Shown here piece after piece: positions 5,423 to 14,308 of a DNA stretch of 31,016 nucleotides (within the stretch, counting starts at the first letter, position 1; every line of letters begins with the position of its first letter). Location of the stretch: contig CAAGGG010000073.1 of assembly GCA_900769355.1 (NCBI GenBank), positions 1 through 31,016 of the forward strand, in the 5' to 3' direction. The DNA comes from Candidatus Gastranaerophilales bacterium (GTDB taxonomy: Bacteria > Cyanobacteriota > Vampirovibrionia > Gastranaerophilales > Gastranaerophilaceae). Made by a program: the position numbers and the translations under genes. Below the pieces are notes generated by a model that was given only the letters and a program-made list of their open reading frames with translations, was not told where the DNA came from and ran no database searches.

Positions 5423-8254
5423 ATGTCAAAAAATAAAGTAAATGAATTCAGTAATAATTTTATTGAAAATATTTTATCTATTAAAAATACACTAGATAAA
5501 AAACATAAAGTAATTACTATTGCCGGAATGAAAATTAAGATTAAAAGAAAAAAACAGGCTCAATCTCAAATGCAAGCGGTTTACCCTTCTGAATACAAAA
5601 GTCTAAAAGATGGTATAATTGGATTTGACACGATAAAAAAATACATAGATTCTAGCGATATAAAAGTTGTTAGTTTTGATATTTTTGACACATTGTTACT
5701 TCGTCCTGCAATTGATCCAACAGATATTTTTTATTTAATAGATGCAAAATTAAATAAAATTCATAATATAAATTTTCTTAAATACCGATTAACAGCTGAA
5801 GATGAGATGAAAAATCCTTATGCAAGTCTTGATGATATTTATGAATTTATTCAAAATAAATATAAGTTAGATGACTCGGTTATAAATTTGATGAAGCAAG
5901 AAGAACTGGATTGCGAAAAACAATTATTATTTAGACGAGATGATGTTTTTTCTTTGTATCAATATGCATTAAAACAAGGCAAAAAGATTATTGCTGTTAG
6001 TGACATGTACTTGAGCCGAACTTTCTTAAAAGATGTTTTAAACAAAAATGGTTATACAGAAATTTCTGATATATACGTAAGTAATGAAAACAGGGCAAGA
6101 AAAGATACAGGGGAATTATATAATATTGTTTTGGAAAAAGAAAATATATTATCAAGTGAGGTATTACATATTGGTGATAATCAAGAATCTGATTACCAAA
6201 AAGCAATTGATAATAATATTTTAGCTATATATTTCCCATCAATAAAAAACATATTGTTTCAGGATAATTCTATTTATAATTATGTTTATGATAATGATTT
6301 TAACAAAGATCCGATTTCTAAAATTATATTAGGGTTTGCGTACAATGAATATTTTAAGAATTTAGATATTCTTCCAAATTCTGCAGAAGTTTTTCCGGAT
6401 TTTCAAGCTTTGGTAAAATTGTGGTTAGCACCTTTTGTTTTTGCAACTTCTCTTTCTATTGCAAACAATGATGAAATTCAAGAAAATTATTCTAAAATAT
6501 TATTTTCTGGCAGAGATGGTTATTTGCCTCAAATTGGCTATGATATTGTTTGTCAAAATTTAAAGAATAGACTGGCATCAAAATATGTATATGCTGGCAG
6601 AAGAGCGTATTTATCTACTTTAGAAAAAGATTTTGTATCTTACGTCGCAAAACGAGATTATAGCAAAGGATATAAACTAAGGAATTTATTAGATTTAATT
6701 ACTAATGAAGATGTAAAAAAAGAAATATTATCATCAGTAGAACCAGACTTTTTAGATTTAGAGTTAATCAAAAATAAAAATAAGCTAATTTCGGTACTAA
6801 ATCCGTATAAAAAACTGTTAAATAAGTGGTGGACTAATGATAGTAAAACTGTAAAAATGTATTATTCCAAGTTTATCAGCAATTCTAAACGGGAAATAGT
6901 TTTTGATTGCGGGTATTCTGGATCTATATCTAAAGCATTATCAAAGATTATGGATAAACCTGTTGATAAGATTTATTTATGGCAAGCTTCAAGAGCTGAT
7001 GAAAAAGTTAATAAAGAATTAGGAACAAAAACTTATACATTGGACGGAGAGTTGTCTACAATTGCTCCTCTACATTTGATATATGAAGAACTTTTTTCTC
7101 CATTGGAAGGTGGTTGTATCGGATTTGATACTACAGGAAAGCCAATAACTGAAAAATTAACATTTAATAAGACTATGATTGAAAAGTATCAAATTATAGA
7201 AGAAGAAACAAGGCAATTTATTAGTAAAATTTGTGATTTATTGAAACCTTATATTGAATATATGAACATAAAAAATCTTTCAATTTTTAATTCTATACTA
7301 AAGTTTGCGTTAACAGAATCTCCATATTGTGAAGCTGACTTATTGGCAGATATCGTGTTTCCGGATCCAGTTTTCGAAACTAAAAATAATAGTTTGCAGT
7401 ATAAAATAGAAAATAGAATAAGATATAAAACGCCATTTTCACAAACAGGATTTGAAAATCCTGAAATAAAAATTAGTACTCCGAATGTATTGTTAGATAA
7501 CTCTTATAAAGTAGGTATTCATTGTCATTTGTATAATGTTGACTTGTCACAAGAAATTATTTCTTATTTGAAAGGTTTCCCGCAGGCTTTTGATTTATAT
7601 TTAACAATTTGCGATGAAAGTAAAAAACAGCTTGTAGAGCGTTTATTTGATAAAAAAATAATTCAAAATCTTAACAAGCTAACTATAATTGTAACTCCAA
7701 ATCGAGGGCGTGATGTAGCTCCATGGCTTGTTGAGATGAAAAAAGTTCAAAATGAATATGATTTATTCTGTCATATTCATTCCAAAAAATCACCTTATTA
7801 TGGTTGGGGAAATTCTTGGAGAAAATATTTATATAATAATCTGATTGATGGAAATGCATTTATAAATGTCTGCAATATTTTTTACGCAAATCCAAAATTA
7901 GGAATTCTATATCCAAGAGTATTTCCTCAATTAAAAGAAATATGTGAAAACTATAATATCAAACAGATTGGAGAATTTAATGAGGAACGAACAATAAATT
8001 TATTATGTAGAAAAATGAATATTCCAAATTATTCTCGTGCTAATATGCTGTTTTCAGAGGGAACAATGTTTTGGTACAGACCAGATGCTCTAAAACCATT
8101 GTTTGATTTGAATTTGCAGTACGAAGATTTTCCGGAAGAGCCAATTGGAGTTGGCGGAACAATTGCACATGCTATAGAACGTTTACCTGGGTTTGTTGTT
8201 CAAAATAATGGCTATGAACAAAAAATCTACAATTATACAATGAAAGATTATTAG
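5423..8254 (+). CDS. HAD-domain / rhamnan synthesis F (RgpF-like) fusion protein
   Basis: This is a protein of about 943 residues. A HAD-like domain (about residues 80-280) has nucleophile D86 in FDIFDTLL, the SDMYLS motif, a lysine in ARKDTGELY and the acidic motif GDN at 251-253. A middle region of unknown role (about 300-690) follows. From about residue 695 it matches the rhamnan synthesis protein F family (GIHCHLYN, NRGRDVAPWL, CHIHSKKS, EGTMFWYRPDAL), which acts in building rhamnose-rich or related surface polysaccharide. I placed the start at ATG 5423 because GAGG lies 9 bases upstream; GTG 5402 and ATG 5408 are possible earlier starts. It stands alone, without neighbouring polysaccharide genes. 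Domain calls are firm; substrate and product are unknown. Confidence 0.8.
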   Translation: MSKNKVNEFSNNFIENILSIKNTLDKKHKVITIAGMKIKIKRKKQAQSQMQAVYPSEYKSLKDGIIGFDTIKKYIDSSDIKVVSFDIFDTLLLRPAIDPTDIFYLIDAKLNKIHNINFLKYRLTAEDEMKNPYASLDDIYEFIQNKYKLDDSVINLMKQEELDCEKQLLFRRDDVFSLYQYALKQGKKIIAVSDMYLSRTFLKDVLNKNGYTEISDIYVSNENRARKDTGELYNIVLEKENILSSEVLHIGDNQESDYQKAIDNNILAIYFPSIKNILFQDNSIYNYVYDNDFNKDPISKIILGFAYNEYFKNLDILPNSAEVFPDFQALVKLWLAPFVFATSLSIANNDEIQENYSKILFSGRDGYLPQIGYDIVCQNLKNRLASKYVYAGRRAYLSTLEKDFVSYVAKRDYSKGYKLRNLLDLITNEDVKKEILSSVEPDFLDLELIKNKNKLISVLNPYKKLLNKWWTNDSKTVKMYYSKFISNSKREIVFDCGYSGSISKALSKIMDKPVDKIYLWQASRADEKVNKELGTKTYTLDGELSTIAPLHLIYEELFSPLEGGCIGFDTTGKPITEKLTFNKTMIEKYQIIEEETRQFISKICDLLKPYIEYMNIKNLSIFNSILKFALTESPYCEADLLADIVFPDPVFETKNNSLQYKIENRIRYKTPFSQTGFENPEIKISTPNVLLDNSYKVGIHCHLYNVDLSQEIISYLKGFPQAFDLYLTICDESKKQLVERLFDKKIIQNLNKLTIIVTPNRGRDVAPWLVEMKKVQNEYDLFCHIHSKKSPYYGWGNSWRKYLYNNLIDGNAFINVCNIFYANPKLGILYPRVFPQLKEICENYNIKQIGEFNEERTINLLCRKMNIPNYSRANMLFSEGTMFWYRPDALKPLFDLNLQYEDFPEEPIGVGGTIAHAIERLPGFVVQNNGYEQKIYNYTMKDY

Positions 8255-8282
8255 TTTTACTCAAATAAAACTCAATGAGACA

Positions 8283-9278
8283 TTATTGATGGTTTGAAGA
8301 ACAAATTTTTAAATTTTTTATAAACATTTTTGTAAATGGTTTATTAAAAAAGCCGTAGAGATTTGTTCCGACCATTTTTAAGGATTTGCCGTTTTGGCAC
8401 ATTACAATTATAGTTCTGGATTTATAATGGGTTCCTATAATGCTACCAATTTTAGGTTCGGAAATTTCATTTTTTTCTAAAATTTTCTTTGTATATTCCG
8501 CATCAAGAATTTTCAATTTATACGGATTTGGTACAAAATATTTTTTGTCGTAAGTTACATAGCACGGTAGCCAAGGGTGAAAAGCGCGAATTCTTGCGTC
8601 AATTTGCTCGGCAGTTTCTTTTTCAAAATTCAACATCATATCAACAGGTTTGACATTTGGATAATATTGAGCCAAGTGTTTGTTTTGTGCAACCGGAATA
8701 ATTAAACCATTTTCAAGTTTTGTTAAGATATCTGCGCACATTTGCCGAGCTTGAAAAACAGTTCTGGCTTTGAGCTCTTTTGAGGTATCATTTGGTAAAA
8801 TCTCAATTTCTTTTTGCTCTAAAATTGCTCCACTGTCAAAATTCTCATCTATCAAATGAAAAGTGAGTCCGGATTTTTTTTCTTCATGTAAAATTGTTTG
8901 CAAATATGGATTTGGTCCTCTGTATTTCGGTAAAAAAGAAGGGTGAACATTTACTGAAGCAACAACCGGAACATCAAAAATTTCTTTCTTTAGTTTTTCC
9001 GGCCATGAACCTATGAGCAAAATATCAGTATTAAGTTTTAGTAATTCTTTTTTGAAAGCATCAGAATTTGCGGAACGCAATTTGATTTCATGCAGTTTTT
9101 TCTCTTTTATGAGAGTGTAGACACTTGAGGTTTTGAAAAAATCATAAAAAGGCAATAAAACCGGTAGAGTTTTGACTCTTTCATAGCGCATAACTCCAAC
9201 TACCTCATTTCCTGACACAAGTGTGCCTTCTATTAAATTGGCTAACATATCGCCATTCCCGATTATTACTACTTTCAT
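8283..9278 (-). CDS. Formyltransferase-family protein (Fmt-like)
   Basis: The 331-residue protein carries the formyltransferase N-terminal fold. The segment VNVHPSFLPKYRGPNP keeps the asparagine and histidine of the catalytic N-H-D triad, and DENFDSGAILEQ supplies the aspartate. In methionyl-tRNA formyltransferase this site passes a formyl group from 10-formyltetrahydrofolate to Met-tRNA. The N-terminus (MKVVIIGNGDMLANL) and the region after residue 240 differ from standard Fmt, so a sugar N-formyltransferase is an alternative. ATG 9278 follows AAGGAAGG at 6 bases. It lies 41 bases downstream of smpB on the same strand, so translation-related work is plausible. The family call is sound; the substrate is open. 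Confidence 0.75.
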   Translation of the reverse strand: MKVVIIGNGDMLANLIEGTLVSGNEVVGVMRYERVKTLPVLLPFYDFFKTSSVYTLIKEKKLHEIKLRSANSDAFKKELLKLNTDILLIGSWPEKLKKEIFDVPVVASVNVHPSFLPKYRGPNPYLQTILHEEKKSGLTFHLIDENFDSGAILEQKEIEILPNDTSKELKARTVFQARQMCADILTKLENGLIIPVAQNKHLAQYYPNVKPVDMMLNFEKETAEQIDARIRAFHPWLPCYVTYDKKYFVPNPYKLKILDAEYTKKILEKNEISEPKIGSIIGTHYKSRTIIVMCQNGKSLKMVGTNLYGFFNKPFTKMFIKNLKICSSNHQ

Positions 9279-9319
9279 ATAAACCTTCCTTAAATTTTAA
9301 AATGCAGCTCAAAACAATT

Positions 9320-9772
9320 CTAATATCTGATTTTTGAAGCTCTATCCATTTCTCGTTTTTGGTCTTTACGTGCGATATCTTCTCGTTTGTCGTGGAGCTT
9401 TTTACCTTTTGCAAGTCCAATTTCGAGTTTTGCGAAACCATGAGTCAAGAAAACTTCCAACGGGACAATTGTATAACTGTCTTGTTTTACTTTGTTTTGG
9501 ATTTTTAAAATTTCTTTTTTTGTCATAAGAAGTTTGCGTGTGCGTTCCGCATCGTGATTAAACCTGTTTCCTTGTTCATAAGGTGAAATATGACATTTAT
9601 ACAAGAAAATTTCGTTATCCTCAATTTTACAAAAACTATCTTTAAGATTAATTGCATTTTTTCGGATAGATTTGATTTCTGTGCCTGTCAAAACGATACC
9701 GGCAATATATTTTTCCAAAATTGTAAAATCGTGGAAAGCTTTTCTGTTTGTTGTAATAACTTTTTTATCCAT
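9320..9772 (-). CDS. smpB: SsrA-binding protein SmpB
   Basis: The 150-residue protein has the normal SmpB length. The oligonucleotide-binding barrel contains LTGTEIKSIRKNAINLKDSF. The basic C-terminal tail includes KKLHDKREDIARKDQKREM, which in known SmpB enters the decoding centre. SmpB binds tmRNA and carries it to stalled ribosomes for trans-translation. No tmRNA gene was recognised here. A TATAAT preceded by TGA occurs on the minus strand just before the start (9784-9779), which would leave almost no leader. Alternatively it is read from the oppF-like gene 19 bases upstream. Confidence 0.95.
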   Translation of the reverse strand: MDKKVITTNRKAFHDFTILEKYIAGIVLTGTEIKSIRKNAINLKDSFCKIEDNEIFLYKCHISPYEQGNRFNHDAERTRKLLMTKKEILKIQNKVKQDSYTIVPLEVFLTHGFAKLEIGLAKGKKLHDKREDIARKDQKREMDRASKIRY

Positions 9773-9791
9773 AGCCTGATTATATCACAGA

Positions 9792-10754
9792 TTATTCAAA
9801 TAGAAAACATTTGACTTTGTGACCGCTTCCTTTTTCTGGCGGAATACAAGTTTTGCACTTATCCATAACATAAGGACAGCGAGTATGGAATTTGCAACCT
9901 TTTGGCGGATTTGCAGGAGAGGGAAGATCGCCTTTCATAACGTTTTTAGAACTTCTTTTAACTGATTGCATTTGAGGAACAGAGTTTAAAAGAGCTTTGG
10001 TGTACGGGTGGAACGGGGTTGAGAATATGTCTGAAGTCTTGCCGATTTCGACAATTTCGCCCAAATACATTATGGCTACTCTGTCTGCAAGGTACTCAAT
10101 CACTCTCATATCGTGTGTGATTAAAAGAAATGTCAGACCGAATTTTTCTTTAAGTTCTTTGATAAGATTTATAACTTGTGCTTGAATACTAACATCTAGT
10201 GCGCTCACCGGCTCGTCAGCGAGGATAAATTCAGGGTTAAGAACCAATGCTCTTGCAATTGCAATTCTTTGGCGTTGACCACCAGAAAACTCGTGAGGAT
10301 ATAAATCTAGGCAGTTATCTGAAAGTCCTACAAGTTTAATTTTTTCTTTAACTATATCTAAAATCTCGTCTTTAGAAAGTTTTGTGTTAATTTCAAGCGG
10401 TTCTTTTAAAATATCTAAGATTTTCATTTTTGGATTAAGGCTCGAATAAGGGTTTTGAAAAACCATTTGAATATGTTGGCGTAATTCTTTAATCTGTTTT
10501 TTGTTTAAAGATAAAATATTTTGCCCGTTAAAAATTATCTCTCCATTTTTTGCCGTTTCCAAGCCGATAATAGCTTTTGCGAGCGTTGATTTCCCACAAC
10601 CTGATTCTCCGGCTATCGCAAGAATTTCTCCTTTTTGAATTTCAAGAGAAACACCATTTACAGCATGAATAACAACTTTTTCACCAAATATACTTTTATT
10701 TGTTGTATATTCTACGGTTAAATTCTCTGTTTTTAAAATCGTATTGCACACCAT
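9792..10754 (-). CDS. Oligopeptide/dipeptide ABC transporter ATP-binding protein (OppF/DppF type)
   Basis: The 320-residue ABC ATPase has Walker A GESGCGKST (49-57), a Q-loop in MVFQNPYSSLNP, signature SGGQRQRIAIARAL, Walker B FILADEPVSALD and the switch histidine in LLITHD. The C-terminal extension, with HPYTKALLNSVP and the cysteine-containing CKFHTRCPY, is the oligopeptide-type domain found in OppD/OppF. It would drive peptide or nickel uptake at the inner face of the membrane. No permease, binding protein or second ATPase lies nearby, so it is an orphan component here. ATG 10754 is the first start after an in-frame stop, but no clear ribosome site precedes it. Confidence 0.88.
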   Translation of the reverse strand: MVCNTILKTENLTVEYTTNKSIFGEKVVIHAVNGVSLEIQKGEILAIAGESGCGKSTLAKAIIGLETAKNGEIIFNGQNILSLNKKQIKELRQHIQMVFQNPYSSLNPKMKILDILKEPLEINTKLSKDEILDIVKEKIKLVGLSDNCLDLYPHEFSGGQRQRIAIARALVLNPEFILADEPVSALDVSIQAQVINLIKELKEKFGLTFLLITHDMRVIEYLADRVAIMYLGEIVEIGKTSDIFSTPFHPYTKALLNSVPQMQSVKRSSKNVMKGDLPSPANPPKGCKFHTRCPYVMDKCKTCIPPEKGSGHKVKCFLFE

Positions 10755-10795
10755 AGGATTAGTTTAGCTCATTTGTAAAAGAATTGCAATTGCTC

Positions 10796-10826
10796 TTGTG
10801 ATTGAAAAACAATTTGCCAATATAAT
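10796..10826 (+). promoter_or_regulatory. Possible promoter of the 621-residue protein gene
   Basis: A perfect TATAAT lies at 10821-10826. The best -35 match, TTGTGA (10796-10801), is 19 bases away, which is long. No ribosome binding site precedes ATG 10849, so translation may be leader-poor. Confidence 0.4.
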
Positions 10827-10848
10827 GGATTAATGATAAAATCATTTT

Positions 10849-12714
10849 ATGCTAGATTTTAAAGAACAAAATGACAGAGAAAGAGCTTATTTTAAGCAGA
10901 ATTTCACGCCCGTAAATAAGATTTTGCAACGAGTTAGAAAGTCTTTGCAAGACGGTGCACAATTTTCTATTAAGGATTTAGATTTAACCGGAATTATAGA
11001 TTTTAATAGGGCTGAAACTCTTGTTTATATCACGCTTTTTCAGTCCGGTCAAAAGTTTATCCGCTATGGTAGTAAAAGAGCTGATTTTGAAACAACATTA
11101 AATCGTGATGTTGAAATGTTGCGAAAGAATAAACGTTTTGCTGATTTTGATGTTGCAGATGAAAAAAAATGTCGAGTTATGCTAGAATTCGTTATTGATA
11201 GACATCAAGTCTCTCCGAAAAACTTGAATTCAGAGCGGTTTGATGGCTCAAGATTTGAAATTGGTATAAACGGTTTAGAACTTCGAAAAGACGGGGTTTC
11301 TTATTATTACATGCCGACAGATGCAGTTGCTTTGAGTCACATGGGGTTGCGTTCGGTTTTGGAAACTATTGTAAAAAAGACCCCGATTGGCAAACTATCT
11401 AATAGTCGTTCAAAAAGGATTGAAATTCTCTCAAAATCTACAGATTATGAATATTATTTGTTCCGAAGTCGCGCATTTATTACTTATAAAAACGAGTGCA
11501 TTCCGCTTTACAGAGGGAATATTCGTTATACAGAATTTAGTTATGATGTCCTTTTTAATCAGGTTATTAAGTCTGCAGATTGGCTTTTGGCAAATATGTA
11601 CGACGATGGGCGGTTCTTGTACTATTACGATTGCTGTGAGGATAATTACAAAGATCATGAACACCCAAATCGTCCTGAAAATAATCTTTATTACAATGAT
11701 TTGCGGCATTGTGGCGGAATTATTGCGCTTATCAGAGCTTATGAATTGACGTCTGATGAAAAATATATTAAAGCTGCCAAAAAGGCTGTAGATTGGAGTA
11801 TTTCTATATCCAGAGAGCATGAAACTCAATGGGGTAAAGGGTATTACGCTTTTTATAACAAAAAATCAAAACTTGGCGGAACAGGTGTTTTGTTAGTTGC
11901 GATGATGCAGTATCGCTCATTTACGGGGGACAAATCTTATGATGAATATATTAAAGGGTATACGCGTCATATCATGAGTAGAGTTTATAAAAACGGTGAG
12001 ATTTTGGGTTACTATATTCACCCTCAATTCCAAGGTGGCCAGCCGCTTATCAATATGACAGATGAAGAAAGAAAAGCAACATTCTCTTTCTACTACCCTG
12101 GTGAAGCTCTTTTAGGTTTAGCTCTTTTTGCAAATAATTTCTTGGACGATGATAAACTTGCAAAAGAGGTTCGAAAAGTTGCCCAAAAAGCACTTGATTG
12201 GATTGTAGATGAAAGGCCAAAAATTTATGCTGATTTGTTTACAGCACTACCTTCTGATGCGTGGTTAATGCAGGCTATTGAAGAATGGGCAAAGGATAAA
12301 GATTTTCAGAAACAGAATTACATTAATTTTGTCTTTACTGATGCGGCAACAATGGTTGAAAAAACATACAGACATGATGATTCACCGTATATCGACTACG
12401 AAGGCGGATATTATTACGAGTATGGAGATCACTATTTCCCTGATGGTGCCCGTTCTGAGGGACTTGTGGCAGCGTATTATCTTGCAAAATACTTAAAGAT
12501 GGATAATCTTGCCCAAAAACTTCTTAATGCTTGTAAACGAGTGGCAATGTGTCAGTTCCATTTGTTTAACGATGAGATTAATAATTATTCACACAAAAAT
12601 CCGGAACGCTCTGCAAATTCAATTAGATTTAAAGCAACACGTCAGTGGGTTCGGGTCGATTCAATTCAACACGTGTCTTGCTTTTTTGCAAGGTTGTATA
12701 AGGCGGAAAATTAA
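10849..12714 (+). CDS. Uncharacterised protein, six-hairpin glycosidase-like C-terminal region
   Basis: I do not recognise a named gene. The 621-residue protein has no signal peptide or membrane segment. Residues 1 to about 210 form a mixed alpha/beta region. From about 230 the sequence shows repeated helix pairs with aromatic loops (SADWLLANMYDDGRFLYYYD, HCGGIIALIRAYELTSDEKY, FSFYYPGEALLGLALFAN). This is the look of an (alpha/alpha)6 barrel as in glycoside hydrolases, lyases and thioredoxin-linked DUF255 proteins. The loop around YDCCEDNYKDHEH is rich in Cys, Asp and His. Its role may be carbohydrate-related, but this is inference from fold resemblance only. It is followed 39 bases later by an MFS exporter gene on the same strand. 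Confidence 0.6.
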   Translation: MLDFKEQNDRERAYFKQNFTPVNKILQRVRKSLQDGAQFSIKDLDLTGIIDFNRAETLVYITLFQSGQKFIRYGSKRADFETTLNRDVEMLRKNKRFADFDVADEKKCRVMLEFVIDRHQVSPKNLNSERFDGSRFEIGINGLELRKDGVSYYYMPTDAVALSHMGLRSVLETIVKKTPIGKLSNSRSKRIEILSKSTDYEYYLFRSRAFITYKNECIPLYRGNIRYTEFSYDVLFNQVIKSADWLLANMYDDGRFLYYYDCCEDNYKDHEHPNRPENNLYYNDLRHCGGIIALIRAYELTSDEKYIKAAKKAVDWSISISREHETQWGKGYYAFYNKKSKLGGTGVLLVAMMQYRSFTGDKSYDEYIKGYTRHIMSRVYKNGEILGYYIHPQFQGGQPLINMTDEERKATFSFYYPGEALLGLALFANNFLDDDKLAKEVRKVAQKALDWIVDERPKIYADLFTALPSDAWLMQAIEEWAKDKDFQKQNYINFVFTDAATMVEKTYRHDDSPYIDYEGGYYYEYGDHYFPDGARSEGLVAAYYLAKYLKMDNLAQKLLNACKRVAMCQFHLFNDEINNYSHKNPERSANSIRFKATRQWVRVDSIQHVSCFFARLYKAEN

Positions 12715-12753
12715 AGTACCGATTTAATATTTTATTCGTGTTAGAATAGTTTT

Positions 12754-14148
12754 ATGAGACATAAAAAGTTAAAATGGACAATGTTTGTAATTACTGCTGT
12801 CGGGAATTTTATTGCAATGCTTGACTCTACGACAGTAAATCTAGCTCTTTATCCGATGGCTCGTGATTTACACGTTACTATGGGCGAAATTCAGTGGGTA
12901 ATGATTGCTTACATGCTCGTTTTGACTGTATTTTTGCCGTTTTTTGGTAAATTAGGGGATATTTTCCCTAAAAACAAACTTTACGCATTCGGTTTTTTCT
13001 TGTTTGGACTTGGGGCATTTTTAAACACAACAGCTTCATCTTTTCCACTTTTGCTTGCATTCAGATGTCTTGAAGCACTTGGGGCTTCTATTATGCTTTC
13101 TAATGCACAGGCAATTATTGCATCAATTTTCAAAAATGAACGTCGAGGCAAAGCTCTTGGATTGAATGGCTGTATTGTCGCAATTGGCGGAATGAGCGGA
13201 CCTGCACTGGGCGGAATTTTGATTAATTATTTTGGCTGGCATGCAATTTTTGTTCCTTGCATAATTGTTGCGATATTTGGTGTGATTTATGCGTATAGAA
13301 TGCTTCCGAGGAGCGTTAAAACAAATATTAAAAACTTCAAATTTGATTATCGAGGATTTATATATTTTACAGTCAGTTTGTTTGCGTTATTGCTTGCAAT
13401 ATCAGAAGGACATACTTGGGGCTGGAATTCTCTTAGGATAATTGTTCTTGGGGTGTTGACTCTTGTGTTTGGTGCGCTTTTTTATATCCGAGATCACAAA
13501 ATCAGTTATCCTTTGATAAATTTTTCAATGTTTAAGATCAGACCTTTCACATTTGGAAACCTTGCTGTTATGACTTCATATATGGCGATGTACACAAACA
13601 GTATTTTGCTTCCGTTTTTCTTGCAAGAAATTTTAAAATACAACGCCCTTGTAACAGGGCTTTTGATTTTGCCATACTCGTTAACTCTCGCAATTACTGC
13701 GCCAATTGCCGGCAGATTGTCAGGGAAATACGGAAGTAGGCTTTTGACAGTTGCTGGGCCAGCAACATATTGTGTGGCACTTTTGATGTTTACCTTGTTT
13801 GACAAACATGCTGCGATGTGGCAAATTGTTTTTGCATCTGGTGTTATGGGAATTGGTAACGGACTTTTCCAATCCCCGTCTAACAATGCAATTATGACAA
13901 GTGTAAAACGTAATGAACTCGGACTTGCATCTGGAATTTTGGCGTTGGCTCGAAATCTTGGTAATATCTTAGGGGTTGCAGTAACGATTACATTATTTGA
14001 AACTTTCAGACACTTATTTATTGAGCATGGACAAGTTTACGAAAACGCTTTCTTGAATTCATACAGAACTACAATGTGCTTTGGTATTTTCTTCGGTTTA
14101 ACCTGTTTGACATTCGCTTTTGTTGCATATAGAGAGAAAGCTAAATAG
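12754..14148 (+). CDS. MFS exporter, DHA2 (EmrB/QacA-type, 14-helix) family
   Basis: The 464-residue protein is almost entirely membrane helices. Features of drug:H+ antiporter-2 members are visible: LDSTTVNLALYPM in helix 1 (motif D1), GKLGDIFPKNKLY (motif A, loop 2-3), R104 and E107 in FRCLEALGAS (motif B) and GGMSGPALGGILINYFGW in helix 5 (motif C, antiporter signature). The spacing supports about 14 helices. It likely exports a small toxic or amphiphilic compound across the cytoplasmic membrane; the substrate cannot be read from sequence. No regulator or membrane-fusion partner is adjacent. A -10-like TAGAAT lies in the short upstream gap, and no strong ribosome site is present. Confidence 0.88.
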   Translation: MRHKKLKWTMFVITAVGNFIAMLDSTTVNLALYPMARDLHVTMGEIQWVMIAYMLVLTVFLPFFGKLGDIFPKNKLYAFGFFLFGLGAFLNTTASSFPLLLAFRCLEALGASIMLSNAQAIIASIFKNERRGKALGLNGCIVAIGGMSGPALGGILINYFGWHAIFVPCIIVAIFGVIYAYRMLPRSVKTNIKNFKFDYRGFIYFTVSLFALLLAISEGHTWGWNSLRIIVLGVLTLVFGALFYIRDHKISYPLINFSMFKIRPFTFGNLAVMTSYMAMYTNSILLPFFLQEILKYNALVTGLLILPYSLTLAITAPIAGRLSGKYGSRLLTVAGPATYCVALLMFTLFDKHAAMWQIVFASGVMGIGNGLFQSPSNNAIMTSVKRNELGLASGILALARNLGNILGVAVTITLFETFRHLFIEHGQVYENAFLNSYRTTMCFGIFFGLTCLTFAFVAYREKAK

Positions 14149-14228
14149 CCCCACAATCACTTTTTAGTAAACGACTTTGTATCTATGTCTCTCAGCTTCT
14201 TTACATCTAAAATTTACAAAATCTTAAC

Positions 14229-14255
14229 TTGAAAAATAGTTATCAGTGATATAAA
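14229..14255 (+). promoter_or_regulatory. Promoter of typA
   Basis: TTGAAA (14229-14234) and TATAAA (14250-14255) are separated by 15 bases, with an extended -10 TG at 14247-14248. The expected transcription start falls on the palindrome at 14261-14277. Confidence 0.55.
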
Positions 14256-14260
14256 ATATA

Positions 14261-14277
14261 AGTGTAAATTTTACACT
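14261..14277 (+). promoter_or_regulatory. Perfect inverted repeat at the typA transcription start (possible operator)
   Basis: AGTGTAAA and TTTACACT are exact reverse complements around a single central T. The position immediately downstream of the -10 hexamer is typical for a repressor operator. The regulator is not identified. A hairpin role is unlikely with a one-base loop. Confidence 0.55.
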
Positions 14278-14308
14278 AATGTTACTCAAATATAGATAGT
14301 AGGGAAAT

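Noticed and set aside
8253..8272. Hairpin AGTTTTA/TAAAACT between two convergent genes
   Set aside because: The stem is short with only two G-C pairs and no T tract follows on either strand, so it is a poor terminator.
11387..11829. Open frames on both strands inside the 621-residue protein gene
   Set aside because: They lie fully within a convincing coding sequence, lack ribosome sites and have no plausible protein features.
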